A DNA stretch of 64,000 bases from Bog-756 sp963828385 (GTDB lineage: Bacteria > Actinomycetota > Acidimicrobiia > Acidimicrobiales > RAAP-2): assembly GCA_963828385.1 (NCBI GenBank), contig CAWHEF010000002.1, positions 2,356,001-2,420,000 on the forward strand, read 5' to 3'. Shown here piece after piece: positions 17,409 to 25,407 of this stretch (the stretch's first letter is position 1; each line of letters opens with the position of its first letter). The translations under genes were made by a program, and so were the position numbers. The notes under the pieces were generated by a model. The model made no database searches. It was not told the origin of the DNA and was given only the letters and a program-made list of their open reading frames with translations.

Positions 17409-20400
17409 ATGCCCCTTTCGCCTTCTGAATCGAGCTACCTACAGGCGGTCGACGAGCGGGTCGTCGTCTTCGACGGCGCCATGGGTACCAATCTCCAACT
17501 GGCCCAGTTGACCGCGGACGACTTCGGCGGAGCCGAGCTCGAGGGATGCAACGAGCTGCTCGTCGTGACCAGGCCCGACGTTGTCCATGGCGTCCACACC
17601 TCGTTCCTCGCCGAGGGTTGCGACGTGGTCGAGACCGACACCTTCGGAGCGTTCGCCCCGGTGCTCAACGAGTACGGGCTGGCCGACCGGGTGCGAGAGC
17701 TCAACCTTGCGGCGGCCGCTTTGGCCCGTCAGGCGACAGAGGAGTTCTCGACGGCCGACCGTCCCCGGTGGGTGGCGGGAAGCATCGGACCGGGCACGAA
17801 GTTCCCCACCCTCGGGCAGATCCGGTACCGGGACGTACGCGACTCCTACCACGAACAGGCTGCCGCCCTCCTGGAGGGTGGTGTGGACCTGTTCGTCATC
17901 GAGACGGTGTTCGACCTCCTCCAGGCCAAGGCGGCCATCAACGGGGCCCGACGGGCCATGGCCGCCGCCGACCGTCACATCCCCATCCAGGTCCAGGTCA
18001 CCATCGAGCTCACCGGCACGATGCTCCCCGGCACCGAGATCGGCGCCGCCCTCTGCGCCCTCTCGGCCATGGACGTCGACGTGATCGGGCTCAACTGCGC
18101 CACAGGACCGGCTGAGATGTTCGAACCCCTCCGCCACTTGACGGCTCATTCCCCGGTGCCCGTGTCCTGCCTGCCCAACGCCGGGCTCCCTTCGGTCGTC
18201 GAGGGAGCCATGCACTACGACCTCACCCCCGACCAGCTGGCGGAATTCCATCGGCAGTTCGTAACCGAGCTAGGGGTGTCGGTCGTCGGGGGATGTTGCG
18301 GAACCACACCGGACCATCTCCGGGCCGTGGTCGACGCCTGTGCGGACCTCACACCGGCGACCCGCCACGTGGAGCTCGAACCGGGAGCGGCCTCGATCTA
18401 CACGCCGGTCCCATTCACCCAGGACACGTCGTTCCTCGTCGTCGGCGAGAGGACAAACGCCAACGGCTCGAAGCGGTTCCGGGAAGCCATGCTGGCCGGC
18501 GACTGGGACACCTGCGTGGCCATGGCCCGCGAGCAGGTCAAGGAGGGTTCCCATCTCATCGACGTCTGCGTCGACTACACGGGCGCCGACGGCGTGGCGG
18601 ACATGGACGAGGTGGTTTCCCGGTTCGCCACCCAGTCGACCGTCCCGCTCATGGTCGACTCCACGGAGGCACCGGTCGTGGAGACGGCACTGTCGTGGAT
18701 CGGCGGCCGAGCAGTGATCAACTCGGTCAACCTCGAGGAGGGCGACGAGAAGGGCACAAGGCTCGATTCGTTCTTGACCCTGGCCAAGGAGTTCGGGGCG
18801 GCAGTCGTCTGTACGTGCATCGACACCGAGGGCCAGGCCCGGACGGCGGAATGGAAGCTGAGGGCGGCGCGCTCGATCCATGACATCGCCGTCGAGCGCT
18901 ACGGGCTCCGGTCCGAGGACCTCATCTTCGACGCCCTGGCCCTTCCCCTGTCGACGGGAATGGAGGAGAGCCGCAAGGACGGCATCGAGACCATCGAAGG
19001 GATCCGGCGGATCAAAGCCGACCTCCCGGGTGTCTACACCATCCTCGGCCTGTCCAATGTCTCGTTCGGCCTCAACCCCGCTGCCCGCCAGGTGCTCAAC
19101 TCCGTCTTCCTCCACGAGTGCGTCGAGGCCGGACTGGATGCCGCCATCGTTCACGCCTCGAAGATCCTTCCCTTGTCCAAGATCGACGAACGGGTGCGCG
19201 AGATCTGCCTCGACCTCGTCTACGACCGGCGCCGGGACGGCTACGACCCCCTCTCCGAGCTGCTCGCCGCCTTCGAGGGCGTCTCGGCCTCTGACAACGC
19301 CAAGGCCGAGGACCGATCGGGGTGGCCGGTCGAGCAACGGCTGGAGCACCGCATCGTCGACGGGGACCGCAACGGCATCGAGGATGACCTCGACGAGGCC
19401 CTGTCGTCCGGCCAGAGGGCGTTGGAGATCATCAACGACGTGCTGCTGGCCGGGATGAAGACGGTCGGTGAGCTGTTCGCTTCGGGCGAGATGCAGCTGC
19501 CCTTCGTCCTCGGCTCGGCCGAGACGATGAAGACTGCGGTGGCCCACCTCGAGCCGCACATGGAGAAGTCCGACCAAGGAGGCAAGGGTGTCATCGTCCT
19601 TGCCACCGTGAAAGGCGACGTCCATGACATCGGCAAGAACCTCGTAGACATCATCCTCACCAACAACGGCTACACGGTGAAGAATCTCGGGATCAAGGTG
19701 GGCATCGCCGACATGGTCAGCGCCGCCGAGGAGTCACATGCCGACGCCATCGGCATGAGCGGGCTCCTGGTCAAGTCGACCCTCATCATGCGGGACAACC
19801 TGGAGGAGCTGACGAGGCGCGGCCTGTCGCACATCCCGGTCATCCTCGGAGGTGCCGCGCTGACCCGCACGTACGTCGAACGCGATCTCCGCAAGATCTA
19901 CGAGGGCCGACTCTTCTACGGCAAGGACGCCTTCGAAGGTCTCCACACCATGGACAAGCTGGTCGAGATGGCCCGGGCGGGCGCGGACGATCCGCAGTTC
20001 GGACGGGAGACAGGCGGTCGGGACTTGGGGCCGCGCAAGAGCGAGTTGCGCAAGCAGGCTGCCGCCGAGGCCCAGGCCCGAGGCGAAGCGCTGCCAACAC
20101 GATCGCCGGAGGTCGCCACCGACAATCCCGTGTTCAAGCCGCCCTTTCTCGGCAGCCGGGTGGCGAAGGGTATGGCCGTCGACGACATCGCCGCCTACTT
20201 GAACGAGACCGCCCTGTTCCGAAACCAGTGGGGGTTCCGCCCAGAGGGGGGCGAGACCGACACCGCCTTCAAGGACCGCGTCCGGGGTCTGCTTCGGGAG
20301 CAACTGGCGATGGCCATCGCCAAGCAGATCCTCGTACCCCAGGTGGCTTGGGGGCACTACGCCGCCAACGCCGACGGCAACGACCTTGTGCTGTTCGAGG

Positions 20401-20915
20401 ACGAGAGCCGGACCGGTGAGTTGATGCGCTTCAGCTTCCCCCGCCAGGTCGAGTCCCCGTACCTGTGCATCAGCGACTTCTACCGGCCGATCGAATCGGG
20501 CGAACCGGACTGGGCCAGCTTCCAGGTGGTGACCATGGGGCCGAGGGTCTCCGAGGAGACGGCCCGTCTCCGGGCAGAGAACGAGTACCAGAACTACCTC
20601 TTCCTGCACGGGCTGGGGGTGGAAATGGCCGAGGCCCTGGCCGAGTACTGGCACCACAGGGTGCGCGAGGAGCTCGGCTTCGCCAACGAGGACGGCCCCA
20701 CCCTGACCGGTCTGTTCCGGCAGAAGTACCGGGGCGGCCGCTATTCGTGGGGGTATCCGGCCTGTCCCGACCTGGAGGACAACGCAAAGGTGGTGGAGTT
20801 GGTCGGCGCCGACCGGGTCGGCGTCGAGGTGAGCGACGGCTTCCAGCTCATGCCCGAGCAGACGACGACAGCCATCATCTGTCACCACCCACGGGCGAAG
20901 TACTTCGTGGCCTGA
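17409..20915 (+). CDS. metH: cobalamin-dependent methionine synthase
   Basis: Transfers methyl from 5-methyltetrahydrofolate through cobalamin to homocysteine. About 1168 residues with all four modules: homocysteine domain (VFDGAMGTNLQ, zinc ligands in GGCCGTTPDH near residue 296), pterin domain (VGERTNANGSKRFREAM), cobalamin cap and binding domain (KGDVHDIGKNL, cobalt-ligand His about residue 739), and the reactivation domain (FFRPIESG-like block, GGRYSWGYPACPDLED, AIICHHPRAKYFVA). ATG 17409 is chosen; an in-frame TTG at 17400 would add three residues. No B12-independent metE is in the window. Confidence 0.95.
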   Translation: MPLSPSESSYLQAVDERVVVFDGAMGTNLQLAQLTADDFGGAELEGCNELLVVTRPDVVHGVHTSFLAEGCDVVETDTFGAFAPVLNEYGLADRVRELNLAAAALARQATEEFSTADRPRWVAGSIGPGTKFPTLGQIRYRDVRDSYHEQAAALLEGGVDLFVIETVFDLLQAKAAINGARRAMAAADRHIPIQVQVTIELTGTMLPGTEIGAALCALSAMDVDVIGLNCATGPAEMFEPLRHLTAHSPVPVSCLPNAGLPSVVEGAMHYDLTPDQLAEFHRQFVTELGVSVVGGCCGTTPDHLRAVVDACADLTPATRHVELEPGAASIYTPVPFTQDTSFLVVGERTNANGSKRFREAMLAGDWDTCVAMAREQVKEGSHLIDVCVDYTGADGVADMDEVVSRFATQSTVPLMVDSTEAPVVETALSWIGGRAVINSVNLEEGDEKGTRLDSFLTLAKEFGAAVVCTCIDTEGQARTAEWKLRAARSIHDIAVERYGLRSEDLIFDALALPLSTGMEESRKDGIETIEGIRRIKADLPGVYTILGLSNVSFGLNPAARQVLNSVFLHECVEAGLDAAIVHASKILPLSKIDERVREICLDLVYDRRRDGYDPLSELLAAFEGVSASDNAKAEDRSGWPVEQRLEHRIVDGDRNGIEDDLDEALSSGQRALEIINDVLLAGMKTVGELFASGEMQLPFVLGSAETMKTAVAHLEPHMEKSDQGGKGVIVLATVKGDVHDIGKNLVDIILTNNGYTVKNLGIKVGIADMVSAAEESHADAIGMSGLLVKSTLIMRDNLEELTRRGLSHIPVILGGAALTRTYVERDLRKIYEGRLFYGKDAFEGLHTMDKLVEMARAGADDPQFGRETGGRDLGPRKSELRKQAAAEAQARGEALPTRSPEVATDNPVFKPPFLGSRVAKGMAVDDIAAYLNETALFRNQWGFRPEGGETDTAFKDRVRGLLREQLAMAIAKQILVPQVAWGHYAANADGNDLVLFEDESRTGELMRFSFPRQVESPYLCISDFYRPIESGEPDWASFQVVTMGPRVSEETARLRAENEYQNYLFLHGLGVEMAEALAEYWHHRVREELGFANEDGPTLTGLFRQKYRGGRYSWGYPACPDLEDNAKVVELVGADRVGVEVSDGFQLMPEQTTTAIICHHPRAKYFVA

Positions 20916-21159
20916 TGGTCGGCGCACCGGTCGTCGAAGATCGGTAAGGCTGCATCGGCGTCAGAGCCCGCCGGTTTCAGCATCCCGCAGCCGCCCATCA
21001 TGACCCTCGACACGGGCCTCTACCCCGCTCGAGCCGGGCTGTCCCATCGTGAACCGCCGCCGCGAGCTCATCCGATCGAGCGACGCAGCGGGGCGCGCCC
21101 GGCGCGCACTGGTCTAACGTTCGGCCGGCAGCAAAAGGTGTGCCGGAGGAGGCGACCGT

Positions 21160-21531
21160 GTGACCGTAACGGGCATGGCGAACCTAGCCATCAAGGTGGC
21201 AGATCTCGATGCCGCCTGCTCCTTCTACGAACGGGCCGGGGCAATCGTCTCGGACCGGACGACCTGGCGCGACAGCGAGAGGGCGGACGTTCACTTGGGG
21301 CCGCTCATGATCACGCTCTTCACCAGAGCCATCTACGAAGACGAGGTCGCGCTCCCCGACGAATGCTTCCTCCACCCGGCCCTCTTCACCGACGATCTCG
21401 ACCGCGAGATCGAAGGCCATACGGTGTGCTGGGGCCCCGAAATCGTCGAGGGTCCATTCGGGCGGCGCCGGATCGCCTTCGTGGACGCACCCGGAGGGAT
21501 CCGCCTCGAGTTCATGGAGCAGCTGGATTGA
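21160..21531 (+). CDS. VOC (glyoxalase/bleomycin-resistance fold) family protein
   Basis: Single-domain vicinal-oxygen-chelate protein of 123 residues. It has the two beta-alpha-beta-beta-beta halves: ANLAIKVADLDAACSFYERAGA at the start and RRRIAFVDAPGGIRLEFMEQL at the end, with the closing Glu that often binds metal. Begins at GTG 21160. The 244 bases upstream contain no gene that can be supported. Substrate unknown. Confidence 0.7.
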   Translation: MTVTGMANLAIKVADLDAACSFYERAGAIVSDRTTWRDSERADVHLGPLMITLFTRAIYEDEVALPDECFLHPALFTDDLDREIEGHTVCWGPEIVEGPFGRRRIAFVDAPGGIRLEFMEQLD

Positions 21532-21611
21532 AGGCGGCACGGCTCGAAAATGGACAGCGGGACCGCTCAAAGCCGACTACCGGCTGGGCGCCCGGACTTT
21601 ACATATTTGGG

Positions 21612-21617
21612 TAGACT
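21612..21617 (+). promoter_or_regulatory. putative -10 element of leaderless XRE regulator gene
   Basis: TAGACT in a locally AT-rich stretch (TTTACATATTTGGG), then seven bases, then GTG 21625. No -35 at the standard distance. The AT-richness stands out from the surrounding DNA. Confidence 0.4.
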
Positions 21618-21624
21618 GGCGAGC

Positions 21625-22009
21625 GTGGAGGTAGCCGAGATGCTCCGATGGGCGCGGCGAGAGGCGGGCCTGACGCTACGGGAACTGGCCACGCTGACCG
21701 GCGTGGCCGAGTCGTGCCTCAGCGACTACGAACATGGGCGGCACATACCCTCGGCCACGCGCCTGCGGCAGCTGATCGAGGCGACCGGGCACGAGCTGGT
21801 CGCCCTGAGGCCCGATCACACTGGGGCTGCGACCGTTGGGAGAACGGACGCAGGAGCACTCCCCGATCGACACGGCTGCCAACGCGGCGGCGTTTGCCGA
21901 CGTGCTGAGCGTCGTCGACGCGATCCCAGTCGACCAGTTACGGGGCAACCGGTCGGTACCGGCTCCGCCGACGTGGAGACAGTTGATCGGTGAAACACAA
22001 CGGCGGTGA
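21625..22009 (+). pseudogene. XRE-family HTH regulator, probable antitoxin, one frameshift
   Basis: Helix-turn-helix DNA-binding protein. VEVAEMLRWARREAGLTLRELATLTGVAESCLSDYEHGRHIPS is a classic XRE fold, followed by ATRLRQLIEATGHELVALRP. Near 21838 (TTGGGAGAACG) the frame breaks. With one base removed the protein continues TQEHSPIDTAANAAAFADV, LSVVDAIPVDQLRGNRSVP, to TGA 22009, giving about 128 residues and ending five bases before the next gene. Small XRE proteins immediately ahead of a nucleotidyltransferase are typical antitoxins of that toxin class; this role is inferred from context. Confidence 0.62.
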
Positions 22010-22013
22010 TCGG

Positions 22014-22645
22014 GTGACGGCGGAATCGGTGATGTCGTTCGCTCAGCGCATCGCTGTCCTCCACGATGCGCTCGCCACTGCGGAGATTGGCCACGGCTTC
22101 GGAGGGGCCGTCGCCCTCGCCTATCACGTGGCGGAGCCAAGGACGACTCGCGATCTCGACGTCAACATCTCGGTGCCGGTGGGCGAGGCAAGCGTGGTGC
22201 TCGCCGCTCTGCCAGAGGGGATCGAGGTCGGACCCGAGGCGACGAACGAAGTGGCCGAGGAGGGTCAGGTGCGGTTGTGGTGGGACGGCCACGGATCAGG
22301 AGTCCCGATCGACCTCTTTTTCCCCCAGCACGCCCTCCATCGTGAGGTGGCCCTTGACACCAAGCAGGTGCCGTTCTTGGACGGAGACATCCCGGTCATC
22401 TCGGCCACCCATCTGACGGTCTTCAAGGCGCTGTTCAACCGTTCTCGCGACTGGGCCGACATCGAGGCCATGCTCTCCGCCGGCACGGTGGACATCGACA
22501 AGGCGCGGCAGTGGCTGACCCGGCTGGTGGGCGCCGACGCCGAACCCACCACCCGGCTTGCCGACCTGGCACGCCACACTCGCTCGAGCGCAGCCGCAGC
22601 CATGCCATGCCGCCAAGGATCGACTGGAGCTCGTTCGGTTCGTAG
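22014..22645 (+). pseudogene. nucleotidyltransferase (AbiEii/MNT-like), probable toxin partner, likely frameshifted at 3' end
   Basis: Contains the nucleotidyltransferase signature GFGGAVALAYHVAEPRTTRDLDVNI (Gly-rich helix then the DLD metal ligands), VPIDLFF with the third acidic residue, and VISATHLTVFKALFNRSRDWADIEAM, as in AbiEii-type toxins. In its own frame it would read through into the convergent phosphotransferase gene. A shift near 22575 instead gives a tail MPPRIDWSSFGS stopping at TAG 22645, before that gene. GTG 22014 follows the XRE stop by four bases; GTG 21990 is an alternative start. Confidence 0.6.
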
Positions 22646-22676
22646 CTCCCAGACCGACGGCAGGGACGGGGACTCG

Positions 22677-23469
22677 TCACCCAAGACCGTCGATGAACCG
22701 TTGGCGGTGGCGGGCAAACCACGCTCGTCGACGGTCGTAGCGGGCCTGGCCACCCATTCGCTCCCACATCTCGACGAATGCCGGCTCCCCTCGCTCGACG
22801 CGGCGACGCACGAACGAACCCCCGGTCGTTCATGCCCTCTTCGATCACCCCTGCCAGCTCGGACCGTTCGGGTGGGAGACCGTAGGCGTCGGCGACCAGC
22901 CGCAGCCGATTCACCGGATCGACGGGTCCCCAGCCCCACACAGCGGCGTCTTCGGGCAAATCGAGCGGCACGCACATCCTGGCCATAGCGGCAATGTCAT
23001 AGAGGGCACGACCGGGCGCGGCGAAGTCGAAATCGAGCAGGGCGAAGGCCCTTCCGTTGCGGAACACCACGTTCTCGAGGCAGACGTCGTTGTGGCAGAT
23101 CGTCGGACCGCCGGTTGGATCGGCGAGCTCCGGGCTCCACTCTCCATGGGCACCTGGCTCGAATCCTCGGGCGGCGGCGTGGAACCTGGCCAGTAGCTCA
23201 GCTACCGAGGCCAGCGCGGAATCGGTCTGGCCCCACGCCGGGAACGACGGGACGGCAACATCCCCCTCGATGAACACGAGCCTTTCCCTTCCGTCGGGGT
23301 CGATCCCTACCGGCTCGGGGACGCCAGCGAACCCGGACGACCTCACGTGACGCAGCAGGCGATGGACCAGCTCGCTGTGGCGGCTCGCCGGCCGGAGGAC
23401 GTAGCGACCGGAGCGCACGACCGCTCCTGCGTTGCCCACACCGCCGGGAAGCGTCTCTTCGTCGGACAC
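22677..23469 (-). pseudogene. aminoglycoside/choline phosphotransferase (APH) family protein, one frameshift
   Basis: Kinase-fold small-molecule phosphotransferase. The catalytic loop is ICHNDVCLENVVF (HNDxxxxN) and the metal-binding segment LLDFDFAAPGRALYDIAAM; N-terminal kinase lobe elements such as SGRYVLRPA and LVFIEGDV are present. The frame breaks near 22815; one base fewer restores FVRRRVERGEPAFVEMWERM and a natural end RFIDGLG at 22677. Restored length is about 263 residues. Resistance should not be assumed: most actinobacterial members have unknown substrates. Confidence 0.72.
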
Positions 23470-23523
23470 CGGAACACCTTGTCAGACCCTTCCGGCAAGT
23501 ACTCCCGACTCCGCCTGGCGATC

Positions 23524-24249
23524 TCAGAGAGCGAGGGTCTTGCCACCGTCGACCACGAGGGCGGCGCCGCTGATGTATCCCGCCGGTTGCGAGCAGAGGA
23601 AGGCCACGATCCGTCCGAAGTCGGCCGGATCGCCCATCGAGCCGCTTCCGCCGAGCTCGCGGATGCGGTCGGTGGCGTGCGGACCGGGGCAGGCCAGGTT
23701 GAGCGTGATCCCGCTCATCTCCTCGGCCAAGTCGTGGGCGGCCGTCTTCACCCAGCCCCAGAGACCGACGCGTGCCGTGTTCGACAGGGCCAGTTGGGGC
23801 ACGGGCTGCACCACCGAGTAGGAGGTGATGCAGCAGATACGCCCCCAACGTCGTTCTCTCATCGCCGGCACGGCCGCCCTGACGAGCCGGACCGACGTCA
23901 ACAGGTTGGCGTTGACGGCGGTCTCGATTGCTTCGTCGTCGACGTCCAGGGCTCGGCCGGGTGGAGGGCCGCCAGCGTTGGCTACGACGATGTCGAGCCG
24001 GCCGAACGCCTCGAGGGTCGATGCGACCAGCTGCTGTGGCGTGTCCGGATCGGTGACGTCGGCCACCTTGGTCTCGACCCGGGCGCCCGAGGCCCGGATA
24101 TCCGCCGCTGTCTCCCCCAAGGACTCGGCGTCCCGGGCGCAGACGAGGACCTGGGCGCCTTCGGCTGCCAGCGATGCGGCCGTCGCCCGTCCGAGCCCGC
24201 GCGACGCCGCGGTCACCAACGCGGCCCGGCCGCCGATCTCGAGGTCCAT
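23524..24249 (-). CDS. SDR family oxidoreductase lacking the catalytic Tyr/Lys
   Basis: Rossmann-fold SDR of 241 residues: cofactor loop TAASRGLGRATA at residues 13-24, NAGG at 91-94, VNANL at 112-116, C-terminal GAALVVDGG. Where the SDR YxxxK should be, the sequence is ALSNTARVGL, placing Ser156 and Arg160 at the Tyr and Lys positions. A subset of FabG-like SDRs shares this LSN...R form, so it may be a distinct functional group rather than damage. Its ATG overlaps the stop of the upstream M24 gene by one base, so it ends the lpd-E2-lipBA-M24 operon. Confidence 0.8.
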   Translation of the reverse strand: MDLEIGGRAALVTAASRGLGRATAASLAAEGAQVLVCARDAESLGETAADIRASGARVETKVADVTDPDTPQQLVASTLEAFGRLDIVVANAGGPPPGRALDVDDEAIETAVNANLLTSVRLVRAAVPAMRERRWGRICCITSYSVVQPVPQLALSNTARVGLWGWVKTAAHDLAEEMSGITLNLACPGPHATDRIRELGGSGSMGDPADFGRIVAFLCSQPAGYISGAALVVDGGKTLAL

Positions 24250-25400
24250 CAGGCCTCGACCACCACCAGATCGTGGTCGGCGGTGTTCAAGCTCTCGGGC
24301 GCGCCATCGTCTCCGATCACCACGATGTCCTCGAGCCGCATGCCGAACCGCCCGGGCAGGTAGATCCCCGGCTCCACCGAGAAGGCATGGCCAGGGACGA
24401 GGACCTGGTCGTTCCCCTCCACCAAATAGGGATCCTCGTGCTCCTCGATGCCGATGCCGTGCCCGGTGCGATGGATGAAGAACCGGCCATACCCGGCCTC
24501 CTCGATGATCGACCGGGCCACGAAATCGACGACCTCGCAGCTGACGCCGGAGCGGGAGGCGGTGACCGCGGCTTGTTGGGCAACCATAAGAACCTCGTAG
24601 CAGGCGATGACCTCGGCGTCGGGTGTACCGGTCACCACCGTCCGGGTGATATCCGAGCAGTACCCGACGTCACCGTCACGAGAGAGCGAGCCGCCGAAGT
24701 CGCACACGACCGTCTCCCCCACGCCGATCGTCCGTGATCCCGCCTCGTGGTGGGGACTGGCGGCGTTGGGCCCGCTCCCGACGATGGCGAAGTTGACGTG
24801 GTCGTGCCCCTCACCGAGCAGGAGCGAGCTGATGTCGGAGGACACGTCGGTCTCCGATCTCCCGATGAGCGGGATCCCGCCGTCCTGCAGCACGCCTGCA
24901 ACCCGGTCTGCGGCCATCGCCGCCCGGCGCAGCGCCTCCACTTCGGACGGGTCCTTGACCGCCCGAAGCGGCGAGGTCACCTCCGACGACGCCGTCCAGG
25001 TGGCAGCGGGGAGGCGAGCCTGGAGAGCGAGCAGCGTGGTCGACCACGCCCGGTCGGACAGGGCAAGGCGCCGGGCGCCGGGCGCATCGCCGAGCAGGTC
25101 GCACACCAGTTCGATGGGGTCCTCGTCGTCGGTCCAGGATCTCAGGGCGAACAGATCGCCACCTTCGGCGACCCGGGGTGCTTCGAGGGCCGGCACTATG
25201 AGCACCGGGTCCGCTCTGTTCGAAAGGACGAGCGCCGTCAACCGTTCGAGCGGCATGGCGGTATACCCGGTCAGCCACGGGAGGTCGGCGCCGTGCGACA
25301 GGACGAGGGCGTCCACACCCATCTCCTCCATCCGGCGTCGCACGCGATCCATCCGCGCCGCACGTGTCTCGAGAGCGTGACCTGTCAGCTCCGCAGTCAC
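24249..25400 (-). CDS. Xaa-Pro aminopeptidase-like M24 metallopeptidase
   Basis: Pita-bread-fold metallopeptidase, 383 residues. The N-terminal creatinase-like domain (ADLPWLTGYTAMP) is followed by the catalytic domain with metal ligands in VVCDFGG (Asp), GYCSDITRTV (Asp), HRTGHGIGIEEHE (His), FSVEPGIYLPG (Glu) and GMRLEDIVVI (Glu). All five ligands are present, so it should be active on X-Pro peptides. It lies eight bases after the lipB-lipA fusion and overlaps the following SDR. Confidence 0.88.
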   Translation of the reverse strand: MTAELTGHALETRAARMDRVRRRMEEMGVDALVLSHGADLPWLTGYTAMPLERLTALVLSNRADPVLIVPALEAPRVAEGGDLFALRSWTDDEDPIELVCDLLGDAPGARRLALSDRAWSTTLLALQARLPAATWTASSEVTSPLRAVKDPSEVEALRRAAMAADRVAGVLQDGGIPLIGRSETDVSSDISSLLLGEGHDHVNFAIVGSGPNAASPHHEAGSRTIGVGETVVCDFGGSLSRDGDVGYCSDITRTVVTGTPDAEVIACYEVLMVAQQAAVTASRSGVSCEVVDFVARSIIEEAGYGRFFIHRTGHGIGIEEHEDPYLVEGNDQVLVPGHAFSVEPGIYLPGRFGMRLEDIVVIGDDGAPESLNTADHDLVVVEA

Positions 25401-25407
25401 GACCTCA

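Noticed and set aside
22677..23469. Aminoglycoside phosphotransferase as an antibiotic-resistance gene.
   Set aside because: Only the generic APH/choline kinase motifs are present; most chromosomal actinobacterial members are not resistance enzymes, and there is no mobile-element context.
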